This document shows, in pieces, positions 1 through 9,768 of a stretch of DNA of 64,000 nt. The position numbers and the translations under genes were made by a program. The notes below the pieces were generated by a model. That model had not been told where the DNA came from, ran no database searches, and was given only the letters and a program-made list of their open reading frames with translations. Source of the DNA: Phocaeicola sp. (GTDB lineage: Bacteria; Bacteroidota; Bacteroidia; Bacteroidales; Bacteroidaceae); contig JAHHQV010000003.1 of the NCBI GenBank assembly GCA_020026175.1, positions 1 through 64,000 of the forward strand, in the 5' to 3' direction. How positions within the stretch are numbered: position 1 is the first letter of the stretch; each line of letters starts with the position of its first letter.

Positions 1-62
1 GAAGTTAAGCTTCGTCACGCCGATGGTACTGCAAATTGTGGGAGAGTAGGTAGTTGCCGTTT
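1..62 (+). rRNA. 5S ribosomal RNA, 3' end only
   Basis: The first ~62 bases match the 3' half of a bacterial 5S rRNA: the GAAGTTAAGC segment, the GCCGATGGTACTGC arm and the GGGAGAGTAGG segment before the closing helix. The 5' half and presumably the rest of the rRNA operon lie before the window. A strong terminator follows at 72-105, so this is the distal end of an rRNA transcription unit. The exact 3' end is uncertain by a few bases. Confidence 0.9.
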
Positions 63-71
63 TAAGGACGG

Positions 72-105
72 AAGCCCCGAGGTAGAAATACTTCGGGGCT
101 TTTTT
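72..105 (+). terminator. Rho-independent terminator of the rRNA operon
   Basis: AGCCCCGA and TCGGGGCT form an 8-bp G+C-rich stem around a short A-rich loop, followed by a run of T. It lies about ten bases after the end of 5S rRNA. Confidence 0.9.
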
Positions 106-109
106 GTAT

Positions 110-644
110 CCAATTATTATATATAAATTATGTAAACTTTGAAAATTCTTTTCTAATACATTTTTATTAGTTTATACGTATATCTGTTATATAACATATA
201 TATAGGTATTGCTTTGATTTTAAAAAATATGTATACTTGCACAAGAGTTATATAGAATTATTATTGATATATAGGTGGTTATTAAATTATTTTATAAATT
301 TAACAACTAATGAAACTCTACCAACTTTTGTTTCTTGCCGGGTTGGCTTGTTTGTGTTCAAAAATTACATAGTCTATAGTATATGGTCCCGTTTCATCAA
401 AGGCTTAAATAAATTGGCATAATATGGAGGCATATGCTTTTGTACATTTTAGTATGAATACTTTCAATGATTCATAATGGTGGTATGGAAATTCAGATCA
501 ATGTTTGTTAATCCTACAATGCAAATTGTGAAAATAAATACAATGAGATGTAGATATATTAAGATTGATGTACTGAAGACAGCAGATGGCAAAAAAATCT
601 TTGGGTACTATAGAATTAAATGTATTAACAGAAAAACGATAAAT
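110..644. other. Long gene-free stretch upstream of the GH20 gene
   Basis: About 535 A+T-rich bases separate the rRNA terminator from the hexosaminidase start. I see a 12-bp palindrome, TGTTATATAACA, at 185-196 and an imperfect promoter-like pair (TTTG 213-216, TATACTTG 232-239, only 15 bp apart). The possible reading frame at 237-422 starts with TTG and resembles no family. From 477 the frame is open into the GH20 gene, but those 56 codons have neither a signal peptide nor a known domain. Confidence 0.5.
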
Positions 645-2843
645 ATGAAAAAAACAGCAGCTCTATTTTTGTCTTATATTATGTCGGCTGGCCTTTTTAT
701 GGCTCATGCAGATAATATATCAATTATCCCTAAACCTATAATTATAGAACAGAATGAAGGTTCTTTCAGACTGACTGAGAATTCTACAATCGGATATACT
801 CCTGAATGTAGACCACAGGCTGAATTCTTGCAGAATCTGTTGAGCCAGTCTACTGGTTGGGACTTGAAATTGGTTAAATCTTCAAGAAAAGCGACAATAC
901 AGTTAAGTATATCTGATAAGAAAATAAGTAAAAGTGAAGGCTATGAACTGGAGGTTAATTCTGATAAGGTCTTGGTTTCGGGTGCAGACAATGCCGGAGT
1001 GTTTTATGGAATACAAACATTTCTTCAGCTACTTCCTGCTGAAGTTTACAGCGATAAGCGTCAGAGAAACATTGACTGGAAGGCTCCAGCTGTAAATATA
1101 AAGGATGCTCCTGAGCGTCCGTGGAGAGGAATGATGCTTGATGTGGCACGTTATTTTTATGATAAGGAGTTTGTGAAAAAATACATAGATATGATGGCTA
1201 TGTATAAACTGAACAAATTGCAGTTTCACCTTATTGACGATTCGGGATGGAGACTTGAAATAAAGAAATATCCTCGTCTGACAGAAGTTGGAGCATGGGC
1301 AGGAAAGAAAGGAAAGCGTATTGGTGGATATTACACACAAGAAGATATAAAGGATATCATAGAGTATGGCAAACAGAGAAATGTTGAAATAATACCTGAA
1401 ATAGAGTTTCCGGCTCATATGCTTTCGGCTGTAGTTGCATACCCTTGGTTGTCTTGTACAGGAAAACAACATGAATTGCCTGACCAGCATTTTATTAGTC
1501 GTGACATTCTTTGTGTAGGTAAGGAAAGTTCTTATCAGTTCTTGAAGGATGTTCTTGAAGAGACTGTCAGTCTGTTCCCTTCTTCATATATAAATATAGG
1601 TGGAGACGAAGCCGTATATTCGCGTTGGGAGGAATGTCCTAAATGTAATGAAGTAATGAAACGTGAAGGACTTAATAAGGTTTCAGAACTTCAAGGCTAT
1701 CTTACTAACATAGTATCTGACATGATGAAGGAAAAGAATCGTACAGTTGTGGGATGGGAAGAAATCATACAGCGCGGAAAAATTAACAATCCTGTTGTAG
1801 CAGTGATATGGCATAATGTGAATGATACTATTCATGCAACAAAAACAGGACATAAGGCTATTCTTACTCCAGCCACTCACATGTATTTTGACTTTCCTGA
1901 AAGCGGAACTCCTGGTGAAATTAAATCTGCTACATGGATGCCTCCTATTTCTTTGGAGAAATGCTATTCTATGGATTTGAATGATTATTCAAGCACTTCA
2001 ACAGTATTGGGAGTACAGGGATGTTTTTGGAGTGACCAGTTTATTCATGGTACTGTATTACAGGAATTCGGACTATTGAATGAAAATAGATCGGAAAACT
2101 ATGCGGAGTATCTTACGTTCCCACGACTTTTGGCCTTATCAGAAGTGGCATGGGATAAAATGTCGAGCAAGGACTACGATGATTTCAAGAAAAGAATAAG
2201 CAGACACTATAAAAAGCTGGATTATAAAGGATGTAATTATCGTGTTCCAGAACCTGAAATTGTATCAATAAAGAATTCATCTGATGGAAATGTTACATTT
2301 GAACTAAAACCTAGTGTAGAGGGAGCAAAAATAGTATATACCACAAATGGTGAATATCCTAATATTCACTCAAAGGAATACAAGTCTCCCGTATCTGCCG
2401 AAAGCAAGAGTGAATTTCATGCTATGACAGTGGTAAATGACAGAATGTATTCTTTGCCTACTTATTTTGCTCCAGATTATTCGGCATATAAGCAATATGG
2501 TAAATTTGTACAGTCGTGGACTCCTATGAAAGTACAGACATCCATGCAGCCAATAAGATTTGAGTGTACTGGAAAAATTTCAGGAAATGGTTCTTATGAA
2601 ATAAGTTTTATAAGGACAAAAGGTAAAAACAATCTGAATGTAGGTGGATCCAAGTTATGGAAAAGAGATGAAGTGTTGGGCGAGAACAACAACAATGTTT
2701 CTTTAACTCCTGACAATCCTGTTGTTACATTTGAATTTACTGTCAATGATTTTGAAGCAGGAACACCTTTCTACATCGATTTGAATGCTTGTGGCGATGG
2801 TGGTAATGATGTTACAGGTCTGGTTTTTATTCGTAAGAAGTAA
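645..2843 (+). CDS. Beta-N-acetylhexosaminidase, GH20
   Basis: Exported glycoside hydrolase that removes terminal beta-linked GlcNAc or GalNAc from glycans by the substrate-assisted GH20 mechanism. The 732-residue product starts with a type I signal peptide (about residues 1-23, cleavage after AHA). An N-terminal GH20b-like alpha/beta domain, the catalytic barrel (about 155-500) and a CHB_HEX_C-like beta domain (YTTNGEYPN) follow, then a C-terminal segment of unknown function. The catalytic pair is D321-E322 in IGGDEAV, and HLIDDSGWR is the conserved barrel motif. I chose ATG 645 over the in-frame ATG at 477 because only 645 gives a clean signal peptide at the N-terminus. No lipobox is visible, so the protein is probably periplasmic or secreted. 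It stands apart from the other two GH20 genes of the window. Confidence 0.93.
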   Translation: MKKTAALFLSYIMSAGLFMAHADNISIIPKPIIIEQNEGSFRLTENSTIGYTPECRPQAEFLQNLLSQSTGWDLKLVKSSRKATIQLSISDKKISKSEGYELEVNSDKVLVSGADNAGVFYGIQTFLQLLPAEVYSDKRQRNIDWKAPAVNIKDAPERPWRGMMLDVARYFYDKEFVKKYIDMMAMYKLNKLQFHLIDDSGWRLEIKKYPRLTEVGAWAGKKGKRIGGYYTQEDIKDIIEYGKQRNVEIIPEIEFPAHMLSAVVAYPWLSCTGKQHELPDQHFISRDILCVGKESSYQFLKDVLEETVSLFPSSYINIGGDEAVYSRWEECPKCNEVMKREGLNKVSELQGYLTNIVSDMMKEKNRTVVGWEEIIQRGKINNPVVAVIWHNVNDTIHATKTGHKAILTPATHMYFDFPESGTPGEIKSATWMPPISLEKCYSMDLNDYSSTSTVLGVQGCFWSDQFIHGTVLQEFGLLNENRSENYAEYLTFPRLLALSEVAWDKMSSKDYDDFKKRISRHYKKLDYKGCNYRVPEPEIVSIKNSSDGNVTFELKPSVEGAKIVYTTNGEYPNIHSKEYKSPVSAESKSEFHAMTVVNDRMYSLPTYFAPDYSAYKQYGKFVQSWTPMKVQTSMQPIRFECTGKISGNGSYEISFIRTKGKNNLNVGGSKLWKRDEVLGENNNNVSLTPDNPVVTFEFTVNDFEAGTPFYIDLNACGDGGNDVTGLVFIRKK

Positions 2844-2860
2844 TAATAGGCTTTTATAGA

Positions 2861-2917
2861 TAATCACTCTATGGGTTTAACTGTCATTTTATGTAAGTCA
2901 ATCTCATAGAGTGATTA
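2861..2917. terminator. 13-bp inverted repeat after the GH20 gene
   Basis: A perfect 13-bp inverted repeat (2861-2873 and 2905-2917, TAATCACTCTATG) surrounds a 31-base loop. It is followed by AAAA rather than a T run, so it may be a weak terminator or a regulatory hairpin for the following gene. Confidence 0.45.
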
Positions 2918-2927
2918 AAAATATCCG

Positions 2928-2935
2928 TATCTTTG
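2928..2935 (+). promoter_or_regulatory. Putative -7 element, TATCTTTG
   Basis: Exact match to the Bacteroidetes -7 consensus TAnnTTTG, 23 bp before the start codon at 2959. No clear TTTG -33 box is visible at the expected distance. Confidence 0.5.
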
Positions 2936-2958
2936 TAAAAAATATACAAAGGTAATAT

Positions 2959-3672
2959 ATGGGTAAAAGCAAAGTACTGATAAAAAAAACATTATTTCTA
3001 ATACTATTATTTTTTTCCCCGTTATCGAGTGTCAATTCGCATGACAATGTAGAGGCTTCGCTTGGAACTGATATTGTCAGTTCCTATATATGGCGTGGAC
3101 AAGATTTGGGTAATATAAGTATTCAGCCTAGTTTGGATATACATTACAAGGGTTTTTCTTTATCAGCCTGGGGGTCATTGGGCTTTACAGATTCGGATAC
3201 AAAGGAACTTGATTTGATTCTTGAGTATTCATTAGGTAATATGACTATTAGCATAACAGATTATTGGGTCGGTGGAGATGTAGGTTATTTTCATTATTCT
3301 TCTGACAATACTTCTCATACATTTGAAGCATGTGCAGCATATAATTTTGGATTTTTTTCTTTATCATTGTCTACAAACTTTGCAGGTAATGTAGGGTATA
3401 ATGATAATGGAAAGAAAGTGTACGCATCTTACGTCTCGGCTTCTATACCTTTTAAGTTTGGAAGTATTGACTGGAGTGCTGAAGTAGGAGCTTCTCCATG
3501 GAGTAATGATTACTATAATGATGGTGGAAAAGGTTTTCAAGTGTCTTCTGTAAGTATCACTGCAACAAAAGAATTAAAGATAACAGAACATTTTTCGATT
3601 CCTTTTTATGGTCAGGTAGTATGGAATCCATATACTGATGGTGCATGGTTTGTTGCAGGATTAAGTTTCTAG
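2959..3672 (+). CDS. Exported beta-barrel protein, TorF-like putative porin
   Basis: 237 residues with an N-terminal signal peptide (hydrophobic core LFLILLFFSPLSS). The rest consists of alternating short amphipathic beta strands ending in a terminal aromatic residue (WFVAGLSF), as expected for an outer-membrane barrel. The early segment LGTDIVSSYIWRGQ resembles the start of the TorF/TIGR02001-type putative porins. The ligand is unknown. The MATE exporter starts 25 bp downstream and is probably co-transcribed. The barrel assignment rests on strand pattern and the C-terminal Phe; the family name is tentative. Confidence 0.7.
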   Translation: MGKSKVLIKKTLFLILLFFSPLSSVNSHDNVEASLGTDIVSSYIWRGQDLGNISIQPSLDIHYKGFSLSAWGSLGFTDSDTKELDLILEYSLGNMTISITDYWVGGDVGYFHYSSDNTSHTFEACAAYNFGFFSLSLSTNFAGNVGYNDNGKKVYASYVSASIPFKFGSIDWSAEVGASPWSNDYYNDGGKGFQVSSVSITATKELKITEHFSIPFYGQVVWNPYTDGAWFVAGLSF

Positions 3673-3697
3673 TTAAATATATTAAAGCAATTAGTCG

Positions 3698-5020
3698 ATG
3701 TATACGAATAAGAAAATTTGGCAAGTTACATATCCTATACTCTTGGGATTGTTGGCTCAGAATGTGATTAATGTAACGGATACAGCTTTCCTAGGACATG
3801 TTGGCGAGGTGGCATTGGGGGCAGCTGCTATGGGTGGTTTATTGTATATATGTGTGTATACTATAGCTTTTGGTTTCAGTGTCGGTTCGCAGATTCTCAT
3901 AGCCAGGCGAAATGGTGAAGGCAATCATCATGATGTAGGTCCGATAATGCTTCAGGGCAGTATATTCAGCTTTATGATGGGACTTGTGCTTGCTGTAGTG
4001 ATGTTTTTGTGTGCTGGTCCTTTGATAAGAATGCTTATAACGTCGGATAGTATTTATGAAACTACATATGAATTCTTTACATGGCGTGTATGGGGATTCT
4101 TGTTTGCTTTTCTTAATGTAATGTTCAGGAGTTTCTATATAGGAATAACAAAGACTAAGGTATTGACGTTAGGCTCTGTTATTATGGCTATTGTAAATTT
4201 AGTATTAGATTACGGATTGGTTTTCGGAAAATTAGGATTTCCTGAAATGGGGGTAAAGGGAGCAGCACTTGCTTCTGTTATAGCTGAGGCTGTATCTATG
4301 GTTTTCTTTTTTGTATATACTTATTATAAAGTAGATATGAAGAAGTATGGTCTCAAAAGATTCTTAGGTTTTGACTTTGACATTGTATGCAAGATATTAA
4401 AAATATCTATGTTTACTATGCTTCAATATTTTTTGTCAATGGCTATATGGTTTGTGTTTTTTATGGCTCTCGAAAGGTTAGGTCAGAGAGAACTGGCAAT
4501 AGCAAATATCGTTAGAAGTGTGTATGTAGTACTTCTTATACCTGTACAAGCTCTTTCTACTACGGCTAATTCTTTGGTAAGCAATCTTATAGGTTCGGGT
4601 GGTGTAAAGAAGGTTGTCAGTCTTCTTAACAGGATAGCAGGCTTTTCTTTTATAATAATGATAGTTTGTGTAGCAGCTACTATATTGTTTTCGCATGAAA
4701 TTCTTTCTATATATACGTCTCAAGACAGTTTGATTTCAGAATCAGTACCTGCATTGTATGTAGTCTGTGGATCAATGTTGATTGCATCGTTTGCGAATAT
4801 TTATTTCAATGGAATTTCGGGCACAGGCAACACACATGCTGCGCTTATACTTGAAGTAGGTGTGCAGTCTTTTTATTCTATTTATGTCATTGTTGTTGGT
4901 ATGCTGCTTCGCAAGCCAGTTGAAATATGTTTTACCACAGAGGTTATATATTATTCTTTAATGCTCTTATTTAGTATTTTATATCTGAAAAAAGCTAAAT
5001 GGCAGAATAAAAAGATTTGA
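3698..5020 (+). CDS. MATE family efflux transporter
   Basis: 440-residue integral membrane protein with about twelve hydrophobic segments and the two-lobed MATE pattern. The N-lobe opens with WQVTYPILLGLLAQNVINVTD and FLGHVGEVALGAAA. The second lobe contains a long loop and LGQRELAIANI. MATE proteins export cationic drugs or metabolites from the cytoplasm using Na+ or H+ gradients; the substrate cannot be read from the sequence. The length is normal for the family. It follows the putative porin by 25 bp, and its stop codon region contains the -33 box of the ffh promoter. Confidence 0.92.
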   Translation: MYTNKKIWQVTYPILLGLLAQNVINVTDTAFLGHVGEVALGAAAMGGLLYICVYTIAFGFSVGSQILIARRNGEGNHHDVGPIMLQGSIFSFMMGLVLAVVMFLCAGPLIRMLITSDSIYETTYEFFTWRVWGFLFAFLNVMFRSFYIGITKTKVLTLGSVIMAIVNLVLDYGLVFGKLGFPEMGVKGAALASVIAEAVSMVFFFVYTYYKVDMKKYGLKRFLGFDFDIVCKILKISMFTMLQYFLSMAIWFVFFMALERLGQRELAIANIVRSVYVVLLIPVQALSTTANSLVSNLIGSGGVKKVVSLLNRIAGFSFIIMIVCVAATILFSHEILSIYTSQDSLISESVPALYVVCGSMLIASFANIYFNGISGTGNTHAALILEVGVQSFYSIYVIVVGMLLRKPVEICFTTEVIYYSLMLLFSILYLKKAKWQNKKI

Positions 5021-5046
5021 GTGTGTGTGTTTTTTTTATATTTTTG
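5016..5046 (+). promoter_or_regulatory. ffh promoter, TTTG-N19-TATTTTTG
   Basis: TTTG at 5016-5019 and TATTTTTG at 5039-5046 are 19 bp apart, an exact Bacteroidetes-type promoter. The -33 box overlaps the end of the MATE gene. The predicted transcription start is about 5053, some 35 bases before the ffh start. Confidence 0.8.
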
Positions 5047-5088
5047 CACTCTGTTGTATCAGAAGAAAAAAGTAAAAATAAATAAGAT

Positions 5089-6411
5089 ATGTTCGATAAT
5101 TTAAGTGAAAGACTAGAAAGGTCATTCAAAATATTGAAGGGTGAAGGTAAAATCACTGAAATCAATGTTGCAGAGACTCTTAAGGATGTTCGTCGTGCTT
5201 TGCTTGATGCCGATGTAAACTATAAAGTAGCCAAGAACTTTACAGATACAGTAAAGGAAAAGGCACTTGGGCAAAATGTGCTTACTGCTGTTAAACCAAG
5301 TCAGTTGATGGTCAAGATAGTTCATGACGAACTAACCAAGCTGATGGGTGGTGAAACCGCTGAAATAAATCTTAAAGGTCATCCTGCTGTAATTCTTATG
5401 TCAGGTCTTCAGGGGTCTGGTAAGACTACATTCTCTGGTAAATTGGCTCGTATGCTCAAAAGCAAGAAGAATGCCAAACCTCTGTTGGTAGCTTGCGACG
5501 TTTATCGTCCTGCTGCTATCGAGCAGTTAAGAGTTCTTGGTCAGCAGATTGAAGTGCCTGTATATTCGGAACTTGATAGTAAAAATCCTGTTCAGATAGC
5601 ATTGAATGCTATTCAGGAAGCAAAGGCAAAAGGATACGACTTGGTGATTGTCGATACTGCCGGACGCCTTGCTGTAGATGAGCAGATGATGAATGAGATT
5701 GAAGCTATAAAGAAAGCAATCAATCCTGATGAAACATTGTTTGTTGTTGATTCAATGACTGGTCAGGATGCTGTAAATACAGCACGCGAGTTTAATGAAA
5801 GATTAGACTTTGATGGAGTTGTTCTTACAAAACTCGATGGTGATACTCGTGGCGGTGCTGCTCTCTCAATACGTACTGTAGTAAACAAACCTATTAAATT
5901 TGTTGGTACAGGAGAAAAACTTGATGCATTGGATTTGTTCCATCCTGCACGTATGGCAGACCGTATTCTTGGTATGGGTGATATCGTTTCACTTGTAGAA
6001 CGTGCTCAGGAACAGTATGATGAAGAAGAGGCTAAGCGTCTTCAGAAGAAAATCCAGAAGAATCAGTTTGACTTCAATGACTTCCTTACACAAATACATC
6101 AGATAAAGAAGATGGGTAATCTGAAGGAACTTGCTTCTATGATTCCTGGTGTGGGAAAGGCTATAAAGGATATTGATATTGATGATAATGCATTCAAAAG
6201 CATTGAAGCGATTATATATTCAATGACTCCTCAAGAACGTTCGCATCCTGAGATATTGAATGGTTCGCGTCGTAATCGTATTGCAAAGGGTAGTGGTACA
6301 AATATTCAAGAAGTGAATCGCCTGTTGAAACAATTTGACCAAACACGTAAGATGATGAAAATGGTTACAGGTAACAAAATGGCTGGTTTGATGCAGAAGA
6401 TGAAAAAGTAA
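5089..6411 (+). CDS. ffh: Signal recognition particle protein Ffh
   Basis: GTPase subunit of the signal recognition particle, which binds 4.5S RNA and delivers ribosomes making inner-membrane proteins to FtsY. The 440-residue product has the N-terminal helical bundle (about 1-90), the G domain with P-loop GLQGSGKTT (106-114), DTAGRL and TKLDGD. It ends with the methionine-rich M domain (from about 300), including MKMVTGNKMAGLMQKMKK. Length and motifs are normal. It has its own promoter and a terminator, so it is probably monocistronic. I did not find the 4.5S RNA gene in this window. Confidence 0.98.
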   Translation: MFDNLSERLERSFKILKGEGKITEINVAETLKDVRRALLDADVNYKVAKNFTDTVKEKALGQNVLTAVKPSQLMVKIVHDELTKLMGGETAEINLKGHPAVILMSGLQGSGKTTFSGKLARMLKSKKNAKPLLVACDVYRPAAIEQLRVLGQQIEVPVYSELDSKNPVQIALNAIQEAKAKGYDLVIVDTAGRLAVDEQMMNEIEAIKKAINPDETLFVVDSMTGQDAVNTAREFNERLDFDGVVLTKLDGDTRGGAALSIRTVVNKPIKFVGTGEKLDALDLFHPARMADRILGMGDIVSLVERAQEQYDEEEAKRLQKKIQKNQFDFNDFLTQIHQIKKMGNLKELASMIPGVGKAIKDIDIDDNAFKSIEAIIYSMTPQERSHPEILNGSRRNRIAKGSGTNIQEVNRLLKQFDQTRKMMKMVTGNKMAGLMQKMKK

Positions 6412-6443
6412 TGATGTAATAAATCTACAATTCATAATGGTTT

Positions 6444-6491
6444 AAAGACGGATTAAGCATTATTTGATGATGCCTTGATCCGTCTTTCCTT
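6444..6491 (+). terminator. Terminator of ffh
   Basis: AAAGACGGAT (6444-6453) and ATCCGTCTTT (6478-6487) form a perfect 10-bp stem, extendable by imperfect pairs, followed by CCTTTAT. It begins 33 bp after the ffh stop. Confidence 0.75.
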
Positions 6492-6677
6492 TATACATAT
6501 ATGTGGATTATTGTAGATATTTTCCACAATGATATGTAGTAAATATATGGAGATATATTATCCTGTCAAATTGTAAGGCGTTGATAGTTAATAAAGTAAT
6601 TTATAAAGGTCTTCTTTGGTATAAAAGTTGGTACATTTTTTGTTTCTGTTCTATTGTAATTAATATTAATAGAAAAA

Positions 6678-9600
6678 ATGTCAAAGTGTAGATTTTTATT
6701 TATTATTATGCTGTTATTTGCCTTTCAGCATATTTTTGCCCAAAACAGACTTATATCAGGGTTTGTTACCTCTTCTGAAGACGGCGAACCTTTAATAGGT
6801 GCTACAATTTCTGTAAAAGGAAACGAGAGTAAGGGAGTTGTTACTGATATCAATGGTAAATATGCTATTGAGATAGACGGTAACGATGAAATACTTGTTA
6901 TTTCATATCTAGGAATGAAGACTATAGAGATGAGAGTTCCACAAAGAAATGTGGTTAATGTTGAGCTGAAACCAGATGCTATGAGAATAGATGAAGTTGT
7001 TGTTACAGGATATGGTAATTTTTCAAAGTCCTCATTTACGGGTTCGGCTAATACCATAAAGGCTGACATGATGAAAGATATACCTGTAATGACTGTAGAG
7101 CAGAAACTTCAAGGAATGACTACAGGTGTAAACATTACCAGCAGTTCAGGGCAGCCTGGGGCCAATCAAAGTATAAGAATACGTGGTATGGGTTCGTTCA
7201 ATGCAACATCAGAACCTCTTTTTGTTATTGATGGTATACCTGTCACTTCTGGTAGTCTTAGTACTGGAGGAGCTGATGCATCATATATGAATAACTCAAA
7301 GACAAATATAATGAGTTCTATAAATCCTTCGGATATAGAAAATATTACAGTGATAAAAGATGCTGCTGCTGCATCTCTTTATGGTTCGCGTGCAGCAAAC
7401 GGTGTTATCCTTATCACTACAAAGAAGGGAAAGACAGGCAGGACAAAGGTGGACTTCAACTTGTCTGGTGGCTTTTCTAATGCAGCTGTTGATTTTCGCC
7501 CTACACTTAATGGAGACCAAAGATATGAAATGCTGTATGAAGGACTTTATAATTATGCAGTAGATAAAGGTATGCAGTCGCCTGATGATTATGCAAGTCA
7601 GAATATAGGAGAATATGCTTATAAACCTTCTATGGGATATACAGACTGGAAGAAAGAGTTGTTGCGTACTGCTATTAATCAGAATTATGAGGCATCGGTG
7701 TCGGGAGGAAATGACAGGACAACATTCTATGCTTCGTTAGGATATAACAGTCAGGAAGGTTTGGCAAAGAATTCTTCTTTAGACAGATATTCAGCTCGCC
7801 TTAATATGTCTCAAAAGCTATGGGATATGGCCGAAATAGGAGGAAATATTATGTTTACACAATTGAACCAGGAACTGAATGAAGAAAGAACATCTGCCAT
7901 AAATCCTTATTTTTGTACAGCTGTAAAAATGAATCCTTCCATGATGGTCAGAGATGAAAAAGGAGATTATGTTGGAGCCTATACTGGAACATCACTCAAC
8001 CCCTTGCGAGATATATTGACTGATTATAACCATACACGTATGACACGTATGTTTACAACAGGATATGCACAGATAGAACCTTTAAAGGGACTGAAATTGA
8101 AGGAAACCTTAAGTTATGATTATAATATCCAGAAAGATTCAAGATATTATAATCCTCTTAGTGCTGCGGGTCCTAAGAGTGGCAATGACGCTCAGAGTGC
8201 CAAAGGGTTTATTGAATATGGCAAGATTCTTTCTTCTACTACAATTAATTATGTGAAGACTTTTGCTCTAAAGCATCATCTTGATGTATTGGCCGGCTAT
8301 GAAGTAGAGAGTTATTCTTTGGACAAATCTTCTGGTGAGCGTATCAAAATGCCGTCCGACCAGCTTTTGGAGCCTGATAATGGTGCTGTATTGAAGAGTT
8401 TTATATCATCTACACAAGACTATAGGCTTATATCATATCTGAGTCGTCTCAACTATGATTATGATGATAGGTATTATATAGCAGGAAGTTTTCGTCGGGA
8501 TGGAAGTTCTAGACTTTCTCCAAAAAATCGTTGGGGCAATTTTTGGTCTGTATCAGGTATGTGGCATGTAAGTAATGAAAAATTCATGCAGCCTATGAAG
8601 CCTGTACTCAATGACGTTAAGATAAGAGCATCGTATGGTGTAAATGGTAATCAGCCGTCTGCTTTATATGGATATATGGGACTTTACACATTTGGACAGA
8701 GCTATATGGGACAGACAGGCTCGTATGAATCGTCATTGCCTAATAATAAATTGGGATGGGAGAAGAACTATAATTTAAATGTCGGTATTGATTTGGGATT
8801 CATTAATAGAATATTCTTGAGTCTGGAATATTATAATAGAGATACAAAAGACTTGCTTTATAGTATGCCTACAAGTGCCACAACTGGATTTGTAAGTTAT
8901 TTGAGCAATATCGGACAACTCAATAACAAGGGTGTGGAAATGGAACTGAGAACTGTAAATGTTTCATCCAATGATTTCAATTGGACAACAGTTCTTAATC
9001 TAAGCCATAATAAAAACAAGATAGTTTCTCTTAACGGGGTTATTGATCAGAGTATAGAAGGCTCGTGGTTTATTCATAAAGTAGGATTACCATATTATTC
9101 ATTTTATGTAAAGGAGTTTGCAGGAGTAGATTCTCAGACGGGCAAGGCTATGTATTATAAAAATACACTTAATGAAGATGGTACACGTGATAGAAGTACT
9201 ACAACTAATGTGAAGGAAGCTTCGGCCATAGCATATAAATCTGTAAACCCTAAAATATCTGGCGGTCTAACAAATATCATGAATTATAAATGGTTTGATT
9301 TAAGCTTTACGCTTACTTATTCTTTGGGTGGATATTCATTTGATAAAGCTGGCACGTATATAGAGAACGGTACAAAGAATATTTATGAAGCTAAGTATAA
9401 TCTTCCTGTATATGCACAAGATCGTTGGCAGAAGCCTGGAGACAAGACTGATATTCCAAGATTTGTGTATGGTGATGATGTTACATTGTCAAACTCTTCA
9501 AGATACATACACAGTACTGATCATCTTCGTTTGAAGAGTCTTACATTTGGTTATACTCTACCAGATTCATGGACAAAAAAGATGAAGATTGACAGAGCAC

Positions 9601-9740
9601 GTGTATATTTCTCAGGAAACAATCTTCTTACATGGGCTAAATGGAATCAGTATGATCCTGAAACTCCTGTTAATGGTGAGGTGCTTTGTGAGGCTCCTGC
9701 TATGCGAACTTTCAGTTTTGGAGTACAACTTTCTTTTTAA
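6678..9740 (+). CDS. SusC/RagA family TonB-dependent outer-membrane transporter
   Basis: 1020-residue outer-membrane receptor that, with its SusD partner, imports oligosaccharides or peptides using TonB energy. A signal peptide (1-22, ending IFAQ) is followed by a CarboxypepD_reg-like beta-sandwich (about 25-103, GATISVKGNESKGVVTDING), the DEVVVTGYG segment before the plug, and the plug domain (about 115-235, QSIRIRGMGS and PLFVIDGIPV). A large beta barrel ends in FGVQLSF. There is no STN domain, so it does not look like an ECF/FecR-coupled receptor. The SusD gene follows by 28 bp. No glycosidase, sensor or sigma factor is directly attached, so the substrate cannot be inferred. Confidence 0.96.
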   Translation: MSKCRFLFIIMLLFAFQHIFAQNRLISGFVTSSEDGEPLIGATISVKGNESKGVVTDINGKYAIEIDGNDEILVISYLGMKTIEMRVPQRNVVNVELKPDAMRIDEVVVTGYGNFSKSSFTGSANTIKADMMKDIPVMTVEQKLQGMTTGVNITSSSGQPGANQSIRIRGMGSFNATSEPLFVIDGIPVTSGSLSTGGADASYMNNSKTNIMSSINPSDIENITVIKDAAAASLYGSRAANGVILITTKKGKTGRTKVDFNLSGGFSNAAVDFRPTLNGDQRYEMLYEGLYNYAVDKGMQSPDDYASQNIGEYAYKPSMGYTDWKKELLRTAINQNYEASVSGGNDRTTFYASLGYNSQEGLAKNSSLDRYSARLNMSQKLWDMAEIGGNIMFTQLNQELNEERTSAINPYFCTAVKMNPSMMVRDEKGDYVGAYTGTSLNPLRDILTDYNHTRMTRMFTTGYAQIEPLKGLKLKETLSYDYNIQKDSRYYNPLSAAGPKSGNDAQSAKGFIEYGKILSSTTINYVKTFALKHHLDVLAGYEVESYSLDKSSGERIKMPSDQLLEPDNGAVLKSFISSTQDYRLISYLSRLNYDYDDRYYIAGSFRRDGSSRLSPKNRWGNFWSVSGMWHVSNEKFMQPMKPVLNDVKIRASYGVNGNQPSALYGYMGLYTFGQSYMGQTGSYESSLPNNKLGWEKNYNLNVGIDLGFINRIFLSLEYYNRDTKDLLYSMPTSATTGFVSYLSNIGQLNNKGVEMELRTVNVSSNDFNWTTVLNLSHNKNKIVSLNGVIDQSIEGSWFIHKVGLPYYSFYVKEFAGVDSQTGKAMYYKNTLNEDGTRDRSTTTNVKEASAIAYKSVNPKISGGLTNIMNYKWFDLSFTLTYSLGGYSFDKAGTYIENGTKNIYEAKYNLPVYAQDRWQKPGDKTDIPRFVYGDDVTLSNSSRYIHSTDHLRLKSLTFGYTLPDSWTKKMKIDRARVYFSGNNLLTWAKWNQYDPETPVNGEVLCEAPAMRTFSFGVQLSF

Positions 9741-9768
9741 TGTATAACAAGTTTAATATATAAAAAAT

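Noticed and set aside
237..422. 61-codon reading frame in the gap after the rRNA terminator
   Set aside because: It starts with TTG, has no recognisable family or hydrophobic pattern of a known small protein, and the surrounding DNA is simple A+T-rich spacer.
477..644. In-frame 56-codon extension of the first GH20 gene
   Set aside because: It would bury the signal peptide inside the protein; ATG 645 gives a proper exported N-terminus.
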